Below the pieces are notes generated by a model, which was not told the DNA's origin, did no database searches, and saw only the letters and a program-made list of their open reading frames with translations. 64,000 bases of DNA from assembly GCA_963724435.1 (NCBI GenBank), contig CAVRUN010000016.1:1-64000 (forward strand). The letters run 5' to 3'. Source of the stretch: AP-15 sp963724435 (GTDB taxonomy: Bacteria; Pseudomonadota; Alphaproteobacteria; ATCC43930; CGMCC-115725). How positions within the stretch are numbered: position 1 is the stretch's first letter; each line of letters starts with the position of its first letter. A program made the translations under genes and the position numbers. Shown in pieces: positions 23,823 through 35,545 of this stretch.

Positions 23823-25898
23823 TTAGCCGGCGCGGAGGTACTGGACCGCTTCGTCGCGGCGGAACAGGTAGAGCAGGGTGCGCAGGGCCTGGCCGCGCTC
23901 GGTTTCGAGATGCGGGTCCTGGTCGAGCACGAGCCGGGCATCGTCATGAGCGATCGCGATCAGCTCGGCATGGGCGGCGAGGTCGGCGAGCCGCAGGGTC
24001 GGCAGACCGCTCTGGCGAGTGCCGAGCACTTCGCCGGCGCCGCGCAGCCGCAGATCCTCCTCGGCGATGCGGAACCCGTCATCGGTCTCGCGCAGGGTCG
24101 AGAGCCGCTGGCGCGCAACCTCGCCCAATGGCGCGTGATAGAGCAAGAGACAGGTCGAGGGCTTGTCGCCGCGCCCGATGCGGCCGCGCAATTGGTGCAG
24201 CTGGGCGAGGCCAAAACGCTCGGCATGCTCGACGACCATGATCGTCGCCGCCGGGACGTCGACCCCGACCTCGATGACCGTCGTCGCCACCAACAAATCG
24301 ATTGCGTCGCCGGCGAAACCGGCCATGGTGCGGTCCTTGTCGGCGGCCTTCATGCGGCCGTGCACCAGCCCGACCCGGCCCGGCAACAAGGCTTCGAGCG
24401 CCGTTGAGCGCTCGCGCGCAGCGGCGAGGTCGGCGTCCTCGGATTCGTCGACCAGGGGGCAGATCCAATAGGCCTTGGCCCCCTGGGCGAGGGCGCGGCG
24501 GAGGGCGGCGGTGACCTCGTCAAAGCGTTCGAGCGGCACGGTGCGGGTGTCGATCGGCTGGCGTCCCGGTGGTTTCTCGGTTAGCCGCGAGACGTCGAGA
24601 TCGCCATAGGCGGTCATCATCAAGGTGCGCGGGATCGGCGTCGCCGACATCAGCAGGGTGTCGGCATCGCGGCCTTTTTCGGTGAGCGCCAGGCGCTGCT
24701 CGACGCCAAAGCGGTGCTGCTCGTCGATCACGACGAGGGCAAGGTCGCGAAACCCGACATCGGGTTGCAGCAGCGCGTGCGTCCCGACGACGATCGGCAA
24801 TAGGCCGGAAGCGAGGCCGGCAAGGGTCGCGTCGCGCGCCCTGCCCTTCTCCCGGCCGGTCAGCAATCCGATCTCGAGCCCAGCCGGTCGGGCGAGGCGG
24901 CGCAAGGTCGCCTGGTGCTGGCGGGCGAGGATCTCGGTCGGCGCCATCAGCGCGGCCTGCGCGCTGCTTTCGACCGCACTCAGCATCGCCATCAGCGCGA
25001 CAAGGGTCTTGCCGCTGCCGACATCGCCTTGCAAGAGGCGCATCATGCGGCGGGGCTGCGCCAGATCGGCGCTGATCTCGGCGATCGCCATACGCTGGGC
25101 GCCGGTCAGTGCAAAACCGAGCCCGGCCTCGACCTTGGCGGCGAGCCGGCCGTTGCCTGTCGTGACGCGGCCGCGGCGGCGCTGGCGGCGGGCGCGGACC
25201 AGTGCGACTGCGAGCTGGCTGGCAAAGACTTCGTCATAGGCGAGGCGCTGGCGCGCCGCGGTCAACGGCATCAAATCGGCCTCGCTCGCCGGGGCGTGGG
25301 CCTGCCGCAAGGCCTCGGCCCAGGCCGGCCACTGACGCCGGCGCATCAGGCCGCGGTCGATCCATTCCGCGAGATCAGGAACGCGCTCGAGCGCTGCCGC
25401 GGCGGCGCGCTGGACGATGCGCGGAGCGAGACCCGATGTCAGCGGGTAGACCGGCTCGATCGGCTTCAGCCGGTCGAGTTCGTCGGGACGCAATACCAGA
25501 TCGGGGTGCGGCATCTGCGCGATGCCGTTGTAGAACTCGACGCGGCCGCTGACGATGCGCTCGGCGCCGATCGGGAATAGGCGCATCAGGTAGTCGCTTT
25601 TGACGTTGAAGTAGACCAGGGTCAGGATGCCGGTATCGTCGACGCACAGCACCCGATAGGGTCGGCGGCCGATGCCCGGCTGGTGCCCCTCGACCCGCAC
25701 CTGCAGGGTCGCAACCCGGTCGGCTTCGAGCGCGTCTATCGAGGGCGCGTTGCGGCGGTCGATAATCCCGGACGGTAGGTGCCACAGCAGATCGACGACC
25801 AGCGGCCCTGCCAGCCGCTCGAACAGCCGGCCGAGCTGCGGCCCGATGCCGGTGAGTGCGGTCACCGGCGCAAACAGCCGGTCGAGAATAGCGGGACG
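23823..25898 (-). CDS. recG: ATP-dependent DNA helicase RecG
   Basis: Branch-migration helicase that reverses stalled replication forks and processes Holliday junctions. An N-terminal wedge/OB domain (about residues 1-190) is followed by the SF2 motor: Walker A LLQGDVGSGKTLVAL, DEQH box LVVIDEQHRFGVEQR, motif III LMSATPIPRTLMM, and motifs V-VI TTVIEVGVDVPAAT and QLHQLRGRIGRGDK; the C-terminal TRG motif region follows. The 691-residue form from the TTG at 25898 (LRPAILDRLFAPVTAL) fits family length better than the 717-residue form from 25976, which overlaps the divergent sdhE start. The neighbouring sdhE-mfd pair is the standard alphaproteobacterial context. Confidence 0.95.
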   Translation of the reverse strand, partial: RPAILDRLFAPVTALTGIGPQLGRLFERLAGPLVVDLLWHLPSGIIDRRNAPSIDALEADRVATLQVRVEGHQPGIGRRPYRVLCVDDTGILTLVYFNVKSDYLMRLFPIGAERIVSGRVEFYNGIAQMPHPDLVLRPDELDRLKPIEPVYPLTSGLAPRIVQRAAAAALERVPDLAEWIDRGLMRRRQWPAWAEALRQAHAPASEADLMPLTAARQRLAYDEVFASQLAVALVRARRQRRRGRVTTGNGRLAAKVEAGLGFALTGAQRMAIAEISADLAQPRRMMRLLQGDVGSGKTLVALMAMLSAVESSAQAALMAPTEILARQHQATLRRLARPAGLEIGLLTGREKGRARDATLAGLASGLLPIVVGTHALLQPDVGFRDLALVVIDEQHRFGVEQRLALTEKGRDADTLLMSATPIPRTLMMTAYGDLDVSRLTEKPPGRQPIDTRTVPLERFDEVTAALRRALAQGAKAYWICPLVDESEDADLAAARERSTALEALLPGRVGLVHGRMKAADKDRTMAGFAGDAIDLLVATTVIEVGVDVPAATIMVVEHAERFGLAQLHQLRGRIGRGDKPSTCLLLYHAPLGEVARQRLSTLRETDDGFRIAEEDLRLRGAGEVLGTRQSGLPTLRLADLAAHAELIAIAHDDARLVLDQDPHLETERGQALRTLLYLFRRDEAVQYLRAG

Positions 25899-25958
25899 CA
25901 AAGCAGGTTCACCAAACCGTCGTTTGAGCTGACAGCGCGACCCGTGATCTCTATATCC

Positions 25959-26254
25959 ATGTCGCGACACCGCCAAGAGCGCCCCGTGCCAGCCCCAACC
26001 GATATTCGCCGCAAGCGCCTGTTGTTCCGGTCATGGCACCGGGGCACGCGCGAAACCGACCTGATCCTCGGCCGCTTTGCCGATGCCCATCTCGAGGCAT
26101 TCGACGACGACCAGCTCGACCGCTTCGAGGCGTTGCTCGAGTGCGAGGACGCCGATCTGTTCGATTGGGTCAGCGGCCGCGCCGCACCACCGGCGCCGCA
26201 CGACGATGACGTCATGCGGTTGTTGGTCGCGTTTCGCGGGGCTGCGTCGCCGGG

Positions 26255-26258
<4 letters not shown>
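25959..26258 (+). CDS. sdhE: FAD assembly factor SdhE
   Basis: A 99-residue SdhE/Sdh5 (DUF339) protein that promotes covalent attachment of FAD to the flavoprotein subunit of succinate dehydrogenase. The family motif RGTRETD, including the RGxxE core, lies in RKRLLFRSWHRGTRETDLIL, followed by the helical LGRFADAHLEAFDDDQLDRFEALLE and DADLFDWVSG. The long frame beginning at 25779 would run antisense through recG, so the ATG at 25959 is used. Its stop overlaps the mfd start by 4 bp (ATGA). Confidence 0.93.
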
Positions 26259-29974
<3,716 letters not shown>

Positions 29975-30639
29975 GGCGGTTTACGCTCGTACGCGTCTCA
30001 CATGCCGGGCAGCGAAGCTAAGGGAACGGGTCCCCGGCGGGCCAATTCAGGCCAAAGGTTCAAAAGGCGGCTGCGTATACTGACCATGATCAGGTCGGTC
30101 CCCGCTATGTTGCGGAGTATCTCGCGTGGAACTTCGGTGAATGCGTGATGGGCCAAGGTCTCGGGATCAACCTTGATGAAGGTCTCGATCCGGATTGGTG
30201 AGATGTCCCTTGCTCCCGCGACGCCCACCTCGCCTTCTTTGCCTGAGACGGTGGTGGCATCGATGTCGAATACGCAGATGAAGGCGTTCAGGGCCGTTGC
30301 CGCCGCTCCCTCGATAACGGAGTGCCGCTGCCTGTCTCTATAAGAGTTGGCCCACCTAGGAACGGCTGCCAACTGTCCCAGACGGATTTCGGAAGGGCCA
30401 ACACTGTCCCCGCCGCTGCATCACCAGTTGACAGTTGGAACTTGACGAGCATCTGGTAGAAGGTCCGCTTGAATACGTTTGCTATATTTGGCCCCTCCAC
30501 CTTGCGTCGCGCCCAGTCCAGATTGTTTTGTAGGATTTCAGGAAAGTCCGAACCATGAAGGTCGAGGGCGTTGGTCAGGGCATCCACCGCCGCCTTATAG
30601 CTACCTGGAGTTGCGTCGGTTTAGTGGAGAGGCATTAGG

Positions 30640-31500
30640 TCATTTGGCGGCCGTTTTTTCGAACTGTACCGGGCTTGTAAAGTCGAGGGCGGAATGGCGC
30701 CGGACGGGATTGTAGAAGCCGTCAATGTAGCGGCCAATGGCCTGGGTCGCTTGTTGGCGGGTATAGAAGATGGTCCGCCACACCCGCTCAGATTTCAGCG
30801 TCTTGAAGAACGTCTCCACCATGGCGTTGTCGTAGCAGTTCCCCTTTGCCGACATTGAGATCAGGATGCCGTGCTTGCCGAGCTCGGCTTGATAATCGAC
30901 CGAACAGTATTGGCTGCCCCGGTCTGAGTGATGGATCAGCCCGGCTGCTGGGCGGCGCACCGCCAGGGCTTTGCGCAGAGCGGCAAGAGCCAGATCGCGG
31001 TGCAGCCGGTCGCCGGTCGCCCAGCCGACGACCCGGCGGGCAAACAAGTCGATGATAACCGCGAGGTACAGCCAACCCTCGCGGGTCCAGACATAGGAAA
31101 TATCGGCACCCCATTTCTCGTCGGGCCCGGTTGCCGCGAAGTCCTGATCGAGCAGGTTTGGCGCCACCGGCCACGGATGCTGGCTGTCGGTGGTGCGCTT
31201 AAACCGCCGCTTCTGTCGAGCCCTGAGCCCGTTCTCCCGCATCAGACGCGCCGTCCGGCGGCGACCGACGGTGAGGCCGCTGTCCCGCAATTCCCGCATC
31301 ATCCGGGGGCTGCCATAGGTGCCGTTCGACAGCGTAAAGGCCGACCGGACATGCGCCAGCAGCACCATGTCATCGCGTTGGCGGCGGCACGCCGGCCGAC
31401 CGCGCCAGGCAAAATAGCCGCTTTGGCTGACACCGAGTACGCCGCACAGACGATGGATCGGGAATTCCGCTTTCGCCGTATCGATGAGCGCGAACCTCAT
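30640..31500 (-). CDS. IS3-family transposase OrfB
   Basis: A 286-residue DDE integrase-type catalytic subunit. HTH_21-type N-terminus (YGSPRMMRELRDSGLTVGRRRTARLM) and the rve core: aspartate in WGADISYVWTREGWLYL, aspartate in GLIHHSDRGSQYCS, glutamate in NAMVETFFKTLKSE. It overlaps OrfA by 4 bp in the -1 frame. Upstream, OrfA contains TTTTTTC, a plausible slippery heptamer for -1 frameshifting to the OrfAB fusion that most IS3 elements need. Confidence 0.94.
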   Translation of the reverse strand: MRFALIDTAKAEFPIHRLCGVLGVSQSGYFAWRGRPACRRQRDDMVLLAHVRSAFTLSNGTYGSPRMMRELRDSGLTVGRRRTARLMRENGLRARQKRRFKRTTDSQHPWPVAPNLLDQDFAATGPDEKWGADISYVWTREGWLYLAVIIDLFARRVVGWATGDRLHRDLALAALRKALAVRRPAAGLIHHSDRGSQYCSVDYQAELGKHGILISMSAKGNCYDNAMVETFFKTLKSERVWRTIFYTRQQATQAIGRYIDGFYNPVRRHSALDFTSPVQFEKTAAK

Positions 31501-31787
31501 CGACTTCCCGCCCGGGCGAAAAAAGCCGTCGCCTTCTTCAGGATGTCCCGCTCCTGGCGGAGGATCTCGTTCTCCCGGCGCAGCCGTTTCAGCTCTGCCG
31601 TGACATCGCCCTCTGCCGCCGTCGTTGGGTCGGCAGCACGCCGATCCCGACTCCGACTCATCCAGCGGACCAGCGTCGACAGCCCGATCCCCAGATCGCC
31701 GGCGATCTCGCGCTGCGTTCGCCCGCTGGTTTGCACCAGGCGGACCGCTTCCTCCTCAAATTCTTTCGTAAACCGTCGCTGCTGCAT
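31497..31787 (-). CDS. IS3-family transposase OrfA
   Basis: A 96-residue protein from MQQRRFTKEFEEEAVRLVQ, with a helix-turn-helix (REIAGDLGIGLSTLVRWM) and a C-terminal leucine-zipper-like helix (LKRLRRENEILRQERDILKKA). It binds the terminal repeats and dimerises. The ATG at 31787 is preferred to 31802 by family alignment. TTTTTTC near 31525 precedes the stop and could direct frameshifting into OrfB. Confidence 0.92.
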   Translation of the reverse strand: MQQRRFTKEFEEEAVRLVQTSGRTQREIAGDLGIGLSTLVRWMSRSRDRRAADPTTAAEGDVTAELKRLRRENEILRQERDILKKATAFFARAGSR

Positions 31788-32431
31788 CTTCGAGTTCCTC
31801 ACCGCTCATAGGGGAACTCTCCACTTTTCCGAAGCAAGTCCAACCGTGGTAATCCATAGTCTGAACTTCCATAATACCATACCTGCCGAGCCCGAACCCT
31901 CCGCCCGCGGTGCTCAGAACTTCCACCAGCGTGACGTCGAAGGCCATCTCCGGGTTCTTCTCGGTTCCGCTCAACGAAATCTCGCCGCCTAGCTTGTCCT
32001 GAAAGAACAGAAAGCCTCGACCGCGCTCGCACACGTCGAATTTGAACTTGTCGAGCTTTTCAACGTTGCGTAGCGCCGACACGGGGATAGGATATCGGTC
32101 TGCGGCGTCATCTCCGAAGATCCTTGCGCAGCTCTCCTTTACAAGATCCGTGTGGATTACCCGATGTGGGCAGACGAGCCAGTCTTGCCGCACCCTTCTC
32201 AGCGGTGTTCCCGCCTGGTTGCTGGGGGAGCTGATGGTGCAAACGCCCTTCGAGTTTGCGCGTTTCCAACATTCAGTTTTGGCAGACTGCATCTCCGTAA
32301 GGAAGGGACAGACGTTCTTGTTGGCGCCGGTTATGTCTCCGATGCCTTCGAGCCTCACAACAGGATAGATCCGGCGTCCAAACCATTCGCTCACATAGTT
32401 GCCGGCATCTTGGGGCGGCCGTACAACTCTT

Positions 32432-33466
32432 CTAGCCACATCCGCCCGCCGCATTTACTTGGTTCAACTTTAATTGCGCGGCCCTGCAGAAATCTGCGAA
32501 CTTCTCAAACCCAATCACATTACGGCCGTATTCGTGGGCGACCTCCAATGCTCGGCCTGTCCCACAGAACGGGTCGAGGACCGTACCTGACGGGGGAGAG
32601 GACGAAAGGATTCGAGGAGCTATCAGCTTCTTGGGGAACGTCGCGGTGTGCCCTTCCTCGCCCGGAGCGACATTCACGGACACCACGTCGCTGAGCCCGG
32701 ACTCTGCGAACTGAGCCTCATAGAGATAGGCGGGCCGGCCTTCCTTTGGCTTCCTCACGAAGTGGAAGAAGTGCTCATGCGTTAGCCTCAGGCGGTCGCT
32801 CTCGGGTCGCGGGGTGGCGTTCGGCTTGTGCCAGATTAGGTCGTTGCGGAGTATCCACCCGTCGTCCTGCATCGCGATTGCTAATCGGGCCGGGATGAGA
32901 AGGAGTTGCTTCTCCTGTCGGAAGCCGCCCATCGGGGTCTTACGTCGGAGGCGCCCTTCATCCGCAAGGCCCTGCCGACCGTTCTCCCGGATGCTGGCCC
33001 ATCGCGCGAAATAAGTATCGCCAACGTTGATCCACATGGAGCCCGACATTTTCAGGCAACGCCGAGCCCTTCTGAAGATCTCCACGAGGTGCGATATGTA
33101 CCACTCCGGATACGGCTCAAGACCAAGGACACCTTTTCGTTCTCGATATAATGCGTATCCATCTGACTGGACGCGGAAGTTTTGCTTTAGAGCCCGGATG
33201 TCGTTAAACATCTCCCAGTTGTGGGCTAAGCCATACTCTCGATGCCCCCAATAAGGTGGGGAAGTAATGATGAGATCAACCGAGCGTTCGGGGAGGAGTT
33301 CAAAAAGATCGAACGCGTCGCCAAGCAATACCTTCCCGTAAAAATTCGAAATTTTGTCCGACTCCGCATCCAGACTGCTCGCGGTCTCGGTGGCGGCGAT
33401 ACATATGCATCCATTGCACCCCTGCTCCGTCATGCGCGGACCGAATCTCCCTTCGAACTGCTCCAC
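32432..33466 (-). CDS. DNA methyltransferase, beta class (partner of NotI-like enzyme)
   Basis: A 344-residue site-specific DNA methyltransferase. The catalytic motif TSPPYWG (about residue 69; SPPY favours N4-cytosine, though N6-adenine is possible) comes before the SAM-binding motif LDPFCGTGRALEVAHEYGRNVIGFE near residue 305, the beta-class order. The middle (about 150-260) should hold the target recognition domain. It is the first gene of a methyltransferase-endonuclease operon on the minus strand and overlaps the endonuclease start by 23 bp. Because the nuclease is broken, this enzyme is now probably an orphan methylase; its frame is intact. The true start could be an internal ATG about 10 residues in. 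Confidence 0.88.
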   Translation of the reverse strand: MEQFEGRFGPRMTEQGCNGCICIAATETASSLDAESDKISNFYGKVLLGDAFDLFELLPERSVDLIITSPPYWGHREYGLAHNWEMFNDIRALKQNFRVQSDGYALYRERKGVLGLEPYPEWYISHLVEIFRRARRCLKMSGSMWINVGDTYFARWASIRENGRQGLADEGRLRRKTPMGGFRQEKQLLLIPARLAIAMQDDGWILRNDLIWHKPNATPRPESDRLRLTHEHFFHFVRKPKEGRPAYLYEAQFAESGLSDVVSVNVAPGEEGHTATFPKKLIAPRILSSSPPSGTVLDPFCGTGRALEVAHEYGRNVIGFEKFADFCRAAQLKLNQVNAAGGCG

Positions 33467-33681
33467 CGGAGAGCTTCTAAAAACATGGCCAGGAAGCCGA
33501 TCTTACGGCCTGTTAGATCAATTTTCAGTTTATTGGAAAAGCCCCGACTTTTCGGATGTTCGAAGGTAACCTGCGTTACTCCAGCCGATAGAATCGAGTT
33601 CCAACTGGAGGTCAGCTTTAGTCCTGGCGCGGGCAGCTTGTCGTTCGATAATAGAGCAGTCAGCACGAAGGGGAGGGTCGG

Positions 33682-34086
33682 ATGGTTGCGATCAAATCGG
33701 TTGCCCATTTCAGCATTCCGGTCAGCGACATCGAGAACAGCACACGGTTCTACACCGAGATCGTCGGCTGCCGGCATCTGCAGACGGTGGGCGGCGGACG
33801 GATGGCGTTTCTCGACGCTGCCGGGACTTGCCTGATCCTGGTCAAGCGCGAGCCGCCGATCAATCCGGTGCAAGAGGATCACGGCGGCGTCCATCACTCG
33901 TTCGAAATCGCGCACGACCAATACGAGGCGGCACTCGACCATTTGCGCGGCCATGGCGTTGAGATCACTTTCGAGGAGGACCGACAAGGCGGGGTGGTGA
34001 ACGGACCCCGTGCCTACTTCCACGATCCCGACGGCACGGTGCTCGAATTTATCGATCTGACGAGCTACGCCGGGCGCGCCTCCTGA
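33682..34086 (+). CDS. VOC-family protein (glyoxalase/dioxygenase fold)
   Basis: A 134-residue vicinal-oxygen-chelate protein with two beta-alpha-beta-beta-beta modules: SVAHFSIPVSDIENSTRFYTE and GGVHHSFEIAHDQYEAALDHL, ending PRAYFHDPDGTVLEFIDL. Candidate metal ligands are the histidine of AHFSIPV, the histidine of VHHSFE and the terminal glutamate. Members are glyoxalase I, dioxygenases or fosfomycin-resistance-type transferases; no specific activity can be given. It faces the P450 operon tail to tail (86 bp apart). Confidence 0.87.
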   Translation: MVAIKSVAHFSIPVSDIENSTRFYTEIVGCRHLQTVGGGRMAFLDAAGTCLILVKREPPINPVQEDHGGVHHSFEIAHDQYEAALDHLRGHGVEITFEEDRQGGVVNGPRAYFHDPDGTVLEFIDLTSYAGRAS

Positions 34087-34171
34087 GGGCTGTCCTTACC
34101 TGGTCTCGTCATTGGGAGCTTCCGCCGGATCGTCCCCTCCCGCGCGAAGGCAGATTTCGTGAAGCAGCGGA

Positions 34172-35545
34172 TCAGTGAGCGGATCGCCGGTGAAGCAGAA
34201 ACGGCGGCGCGTGATCCGGCTGGGTCGTCACGATAGCACGTACGCTAACCGGGCTGTCCTCGGGGCGCTCGACGCGGAAGTGTTGAATTAGGGTCGCGAG
34301 CACCAGGGTCGCTTCGGTCAACGCGAATTGCGCGCCGATGCAGACGCGCGGACCGGCGCCAAACGGGAGATAGGCGAAGCGGTCGGGTGGCACGGCGCCG
34401 GGCAGAAAGCGCGAGGGGTCGAACCGTTCGGGCTGCGCCCATAGCTTAAGATGGCGGTGCAACACCCAAGGTGCGATCAGCACTACGGTATTGGCCTTGA
34501 CCGGCACGCCGCCAGCGAGGTCGTCGTCAGTCGCCAACCGGGCTAAGGTGAACGCCGGCGGGTACAGGCGCAATGCCTCCTGAACCACGGCGCGGGTATA
34601 GACCAAGGCCGAGAGCGCGTTGGCGGCATTGTCGGGTCCGAGATCGACGCCGGCGACCTCGGCGGCGAGCCGATCCTGGGCTTCCGGCGCACCGGCCAGC
34701 AGAAACAGCGACCAGAACAAGCTGACTGCGGTCGTCTCATGGCCAGCGACGATCATCGTCGCAACCTCATCGGCGAGCTTGGCGGGCGGGAACAGAGCGC
34801 CGCTCTCCGGGTCTTTGGCCTTCGCCATCAAATCGAAAAGATCACGCGGCATATCGCTCGAAGCTTGCGCAAGGCGCGCGGCGATGATCCGGCGGATCAA
34901 ACCGAGCCAATGCCGGCGAAAGTTCCAGCGCAACACGTCGCGCGGGCTCGGGACCCACACCGGCAGCAGGAAATCGAGCATGCTCGGCCGGCCCATGCGC
35001 GCGGCGTAATGCTTGATCAGACCACGTAATTCGGCGCCGTAATCCACGATTTCGAGCGAAAACATCGAAGCGCCGGCGATCTCAAGAGCAAGGAATTGCA
35101 TCGCCGCGAGCAGATCGACCGGATGGGCGCTAGCGGCTTCAAGATCGGCAACGGCGGCACTGGCGGCACGCGCGACATGGCGCGCCAAGATCGGCAGTGT
35201 GCGCGGCGCAAAAGCGGGTGCCAAGGTGCGGCGCTGCTGGCGCCAATCCTCGCCCCGACTGAGCAAAAGCCCCTTGCCCAATAGCGGGCGCAAAATGCGG
35301 ATGCCGGCGGCAGTGCGGCGGTAATTCGCCGAATTGTCGACCAGGATGTGCTGGATACCGGCGGGCCGACTCATGATGATCTGCTGCCGACCAAAGATGC
35401 GGCGAAAAACGACTTCTTCCTCGAACGCCTCGGGCGGAAAGATGCTGATCGCGTTGTCACGCAGCGAACGCGCGATTTGGCTCGACGAAGACGGCTCTGC
35501 CCGGGTGTCGGCGGCTGGCGAGAGTAGAGGCTGCGCTTCGCTCAT
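34172..35545 (-). CDS. Cytochrome P450
   Basis: A 457-residue heme monooxygenase. Landmarks are the oxygen-activating I-helix AGHETTAVSLFW, the ExxR region QEALRLYPP and the heme-cysteine loop FGAGPRVCIGAQFAL. The N-terminus has no membrane anchor, so it is soluble and needs an external ferredoxin/reductase, none of which is nearby. The start (MSEAQPLLSP, 35545) overlaps the exporter stop by 4 bp. As the last gene of the type III polyketide synthase operon it probably hydroxylates or otherwise tailors the polyketide. Confidence 0.93.
   Translation of the reverse strand: MSEAQPLLSPAADTRAEPSSSSQIARSLRDNAISIFPPEAFEEEVVFRRIFGRQQIIMSRPAGIQHILVDNSANYRRTAAGIRILRPLLGKGLLLSRGEDWRQQRRTLAPAFAPRTLPILARHVARAASAAVADLEAASAHPVDLLAAMQFLALEIAGASMFSLEIVDYGAELRGLIKHYAARMGRPSMLDFLLPVWVPSPRDVLRWNFRRHWLGLIRRIIAARLAQASSDMPRDLFDLMAKAKDPESGALFPPAKLADEVATMIVAGHETTAVSLFWSLFLLAGAPEAQDRLAAEVAGVDLGPDNAANALSALVYTRAVVQEALRLYPPAFTLARLATDDDLAGGVPVKANTVVLIAPWVLHRHLKLWAQPERFDPSRFLPGAVPPDRFAYLPFGAGPRVCIGAQFALTEATLVLATLIQHFRVERPEDSPVSVRAIVTTQPDHAPPFLLHRRSAH

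Larger units (their letters stand above)
30606..31842 (-). mobile_element. IS3-family insertion sequence, 1237 bp
   Basis: Terminal inverted repeats of 26 bp: left TGGAGTTGCGTCGG then TTTAGTGGAGAG; right, read inward, TGGACTTGCTTCGG then AAAAGTGGAGAG. A 3-bp target duplication ACC lies on each side (30603-30605 and 31843-31845). Removal of the element with one ACC rejoins GAT TAC CAC GGT and AGC TAT AAG in frame within the endonuclease. Confidence 0.92.
29998..32454 (-). pseudogene. NotI-family restriction endonuclease, split by IS3 and frameshifted
   Basis: Two blocks, 32454-31843 and 30602-29998, form one NotI-like endonuclease of about 405 residues. NotI hallmarks are the N-terminal SEWFGRRIYPVV, four cysteines (VCPFLTEM, TECWKR, GVCTIS, WLVCPHR) that should bind the iron atom of NotI, FFQDKLGGEISLS, the nuclease core AFDVTLVEV plus YGIMEVQTMDYHG (E-x-Q of the PD-D/EXK fold), VEGPNIANVFKRTFYQML and ALPKSVWDSW. 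An IS3-type element at 30606-31842 splits the codons for DYHG and SYKAAV. A further one-base shift near 30300, between TPLSRE and ATALNAFICVFDID, breaks the C-terminal part. Its start overlaps the methyltransferase gene by 23 bp. Confidence 0.86.
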
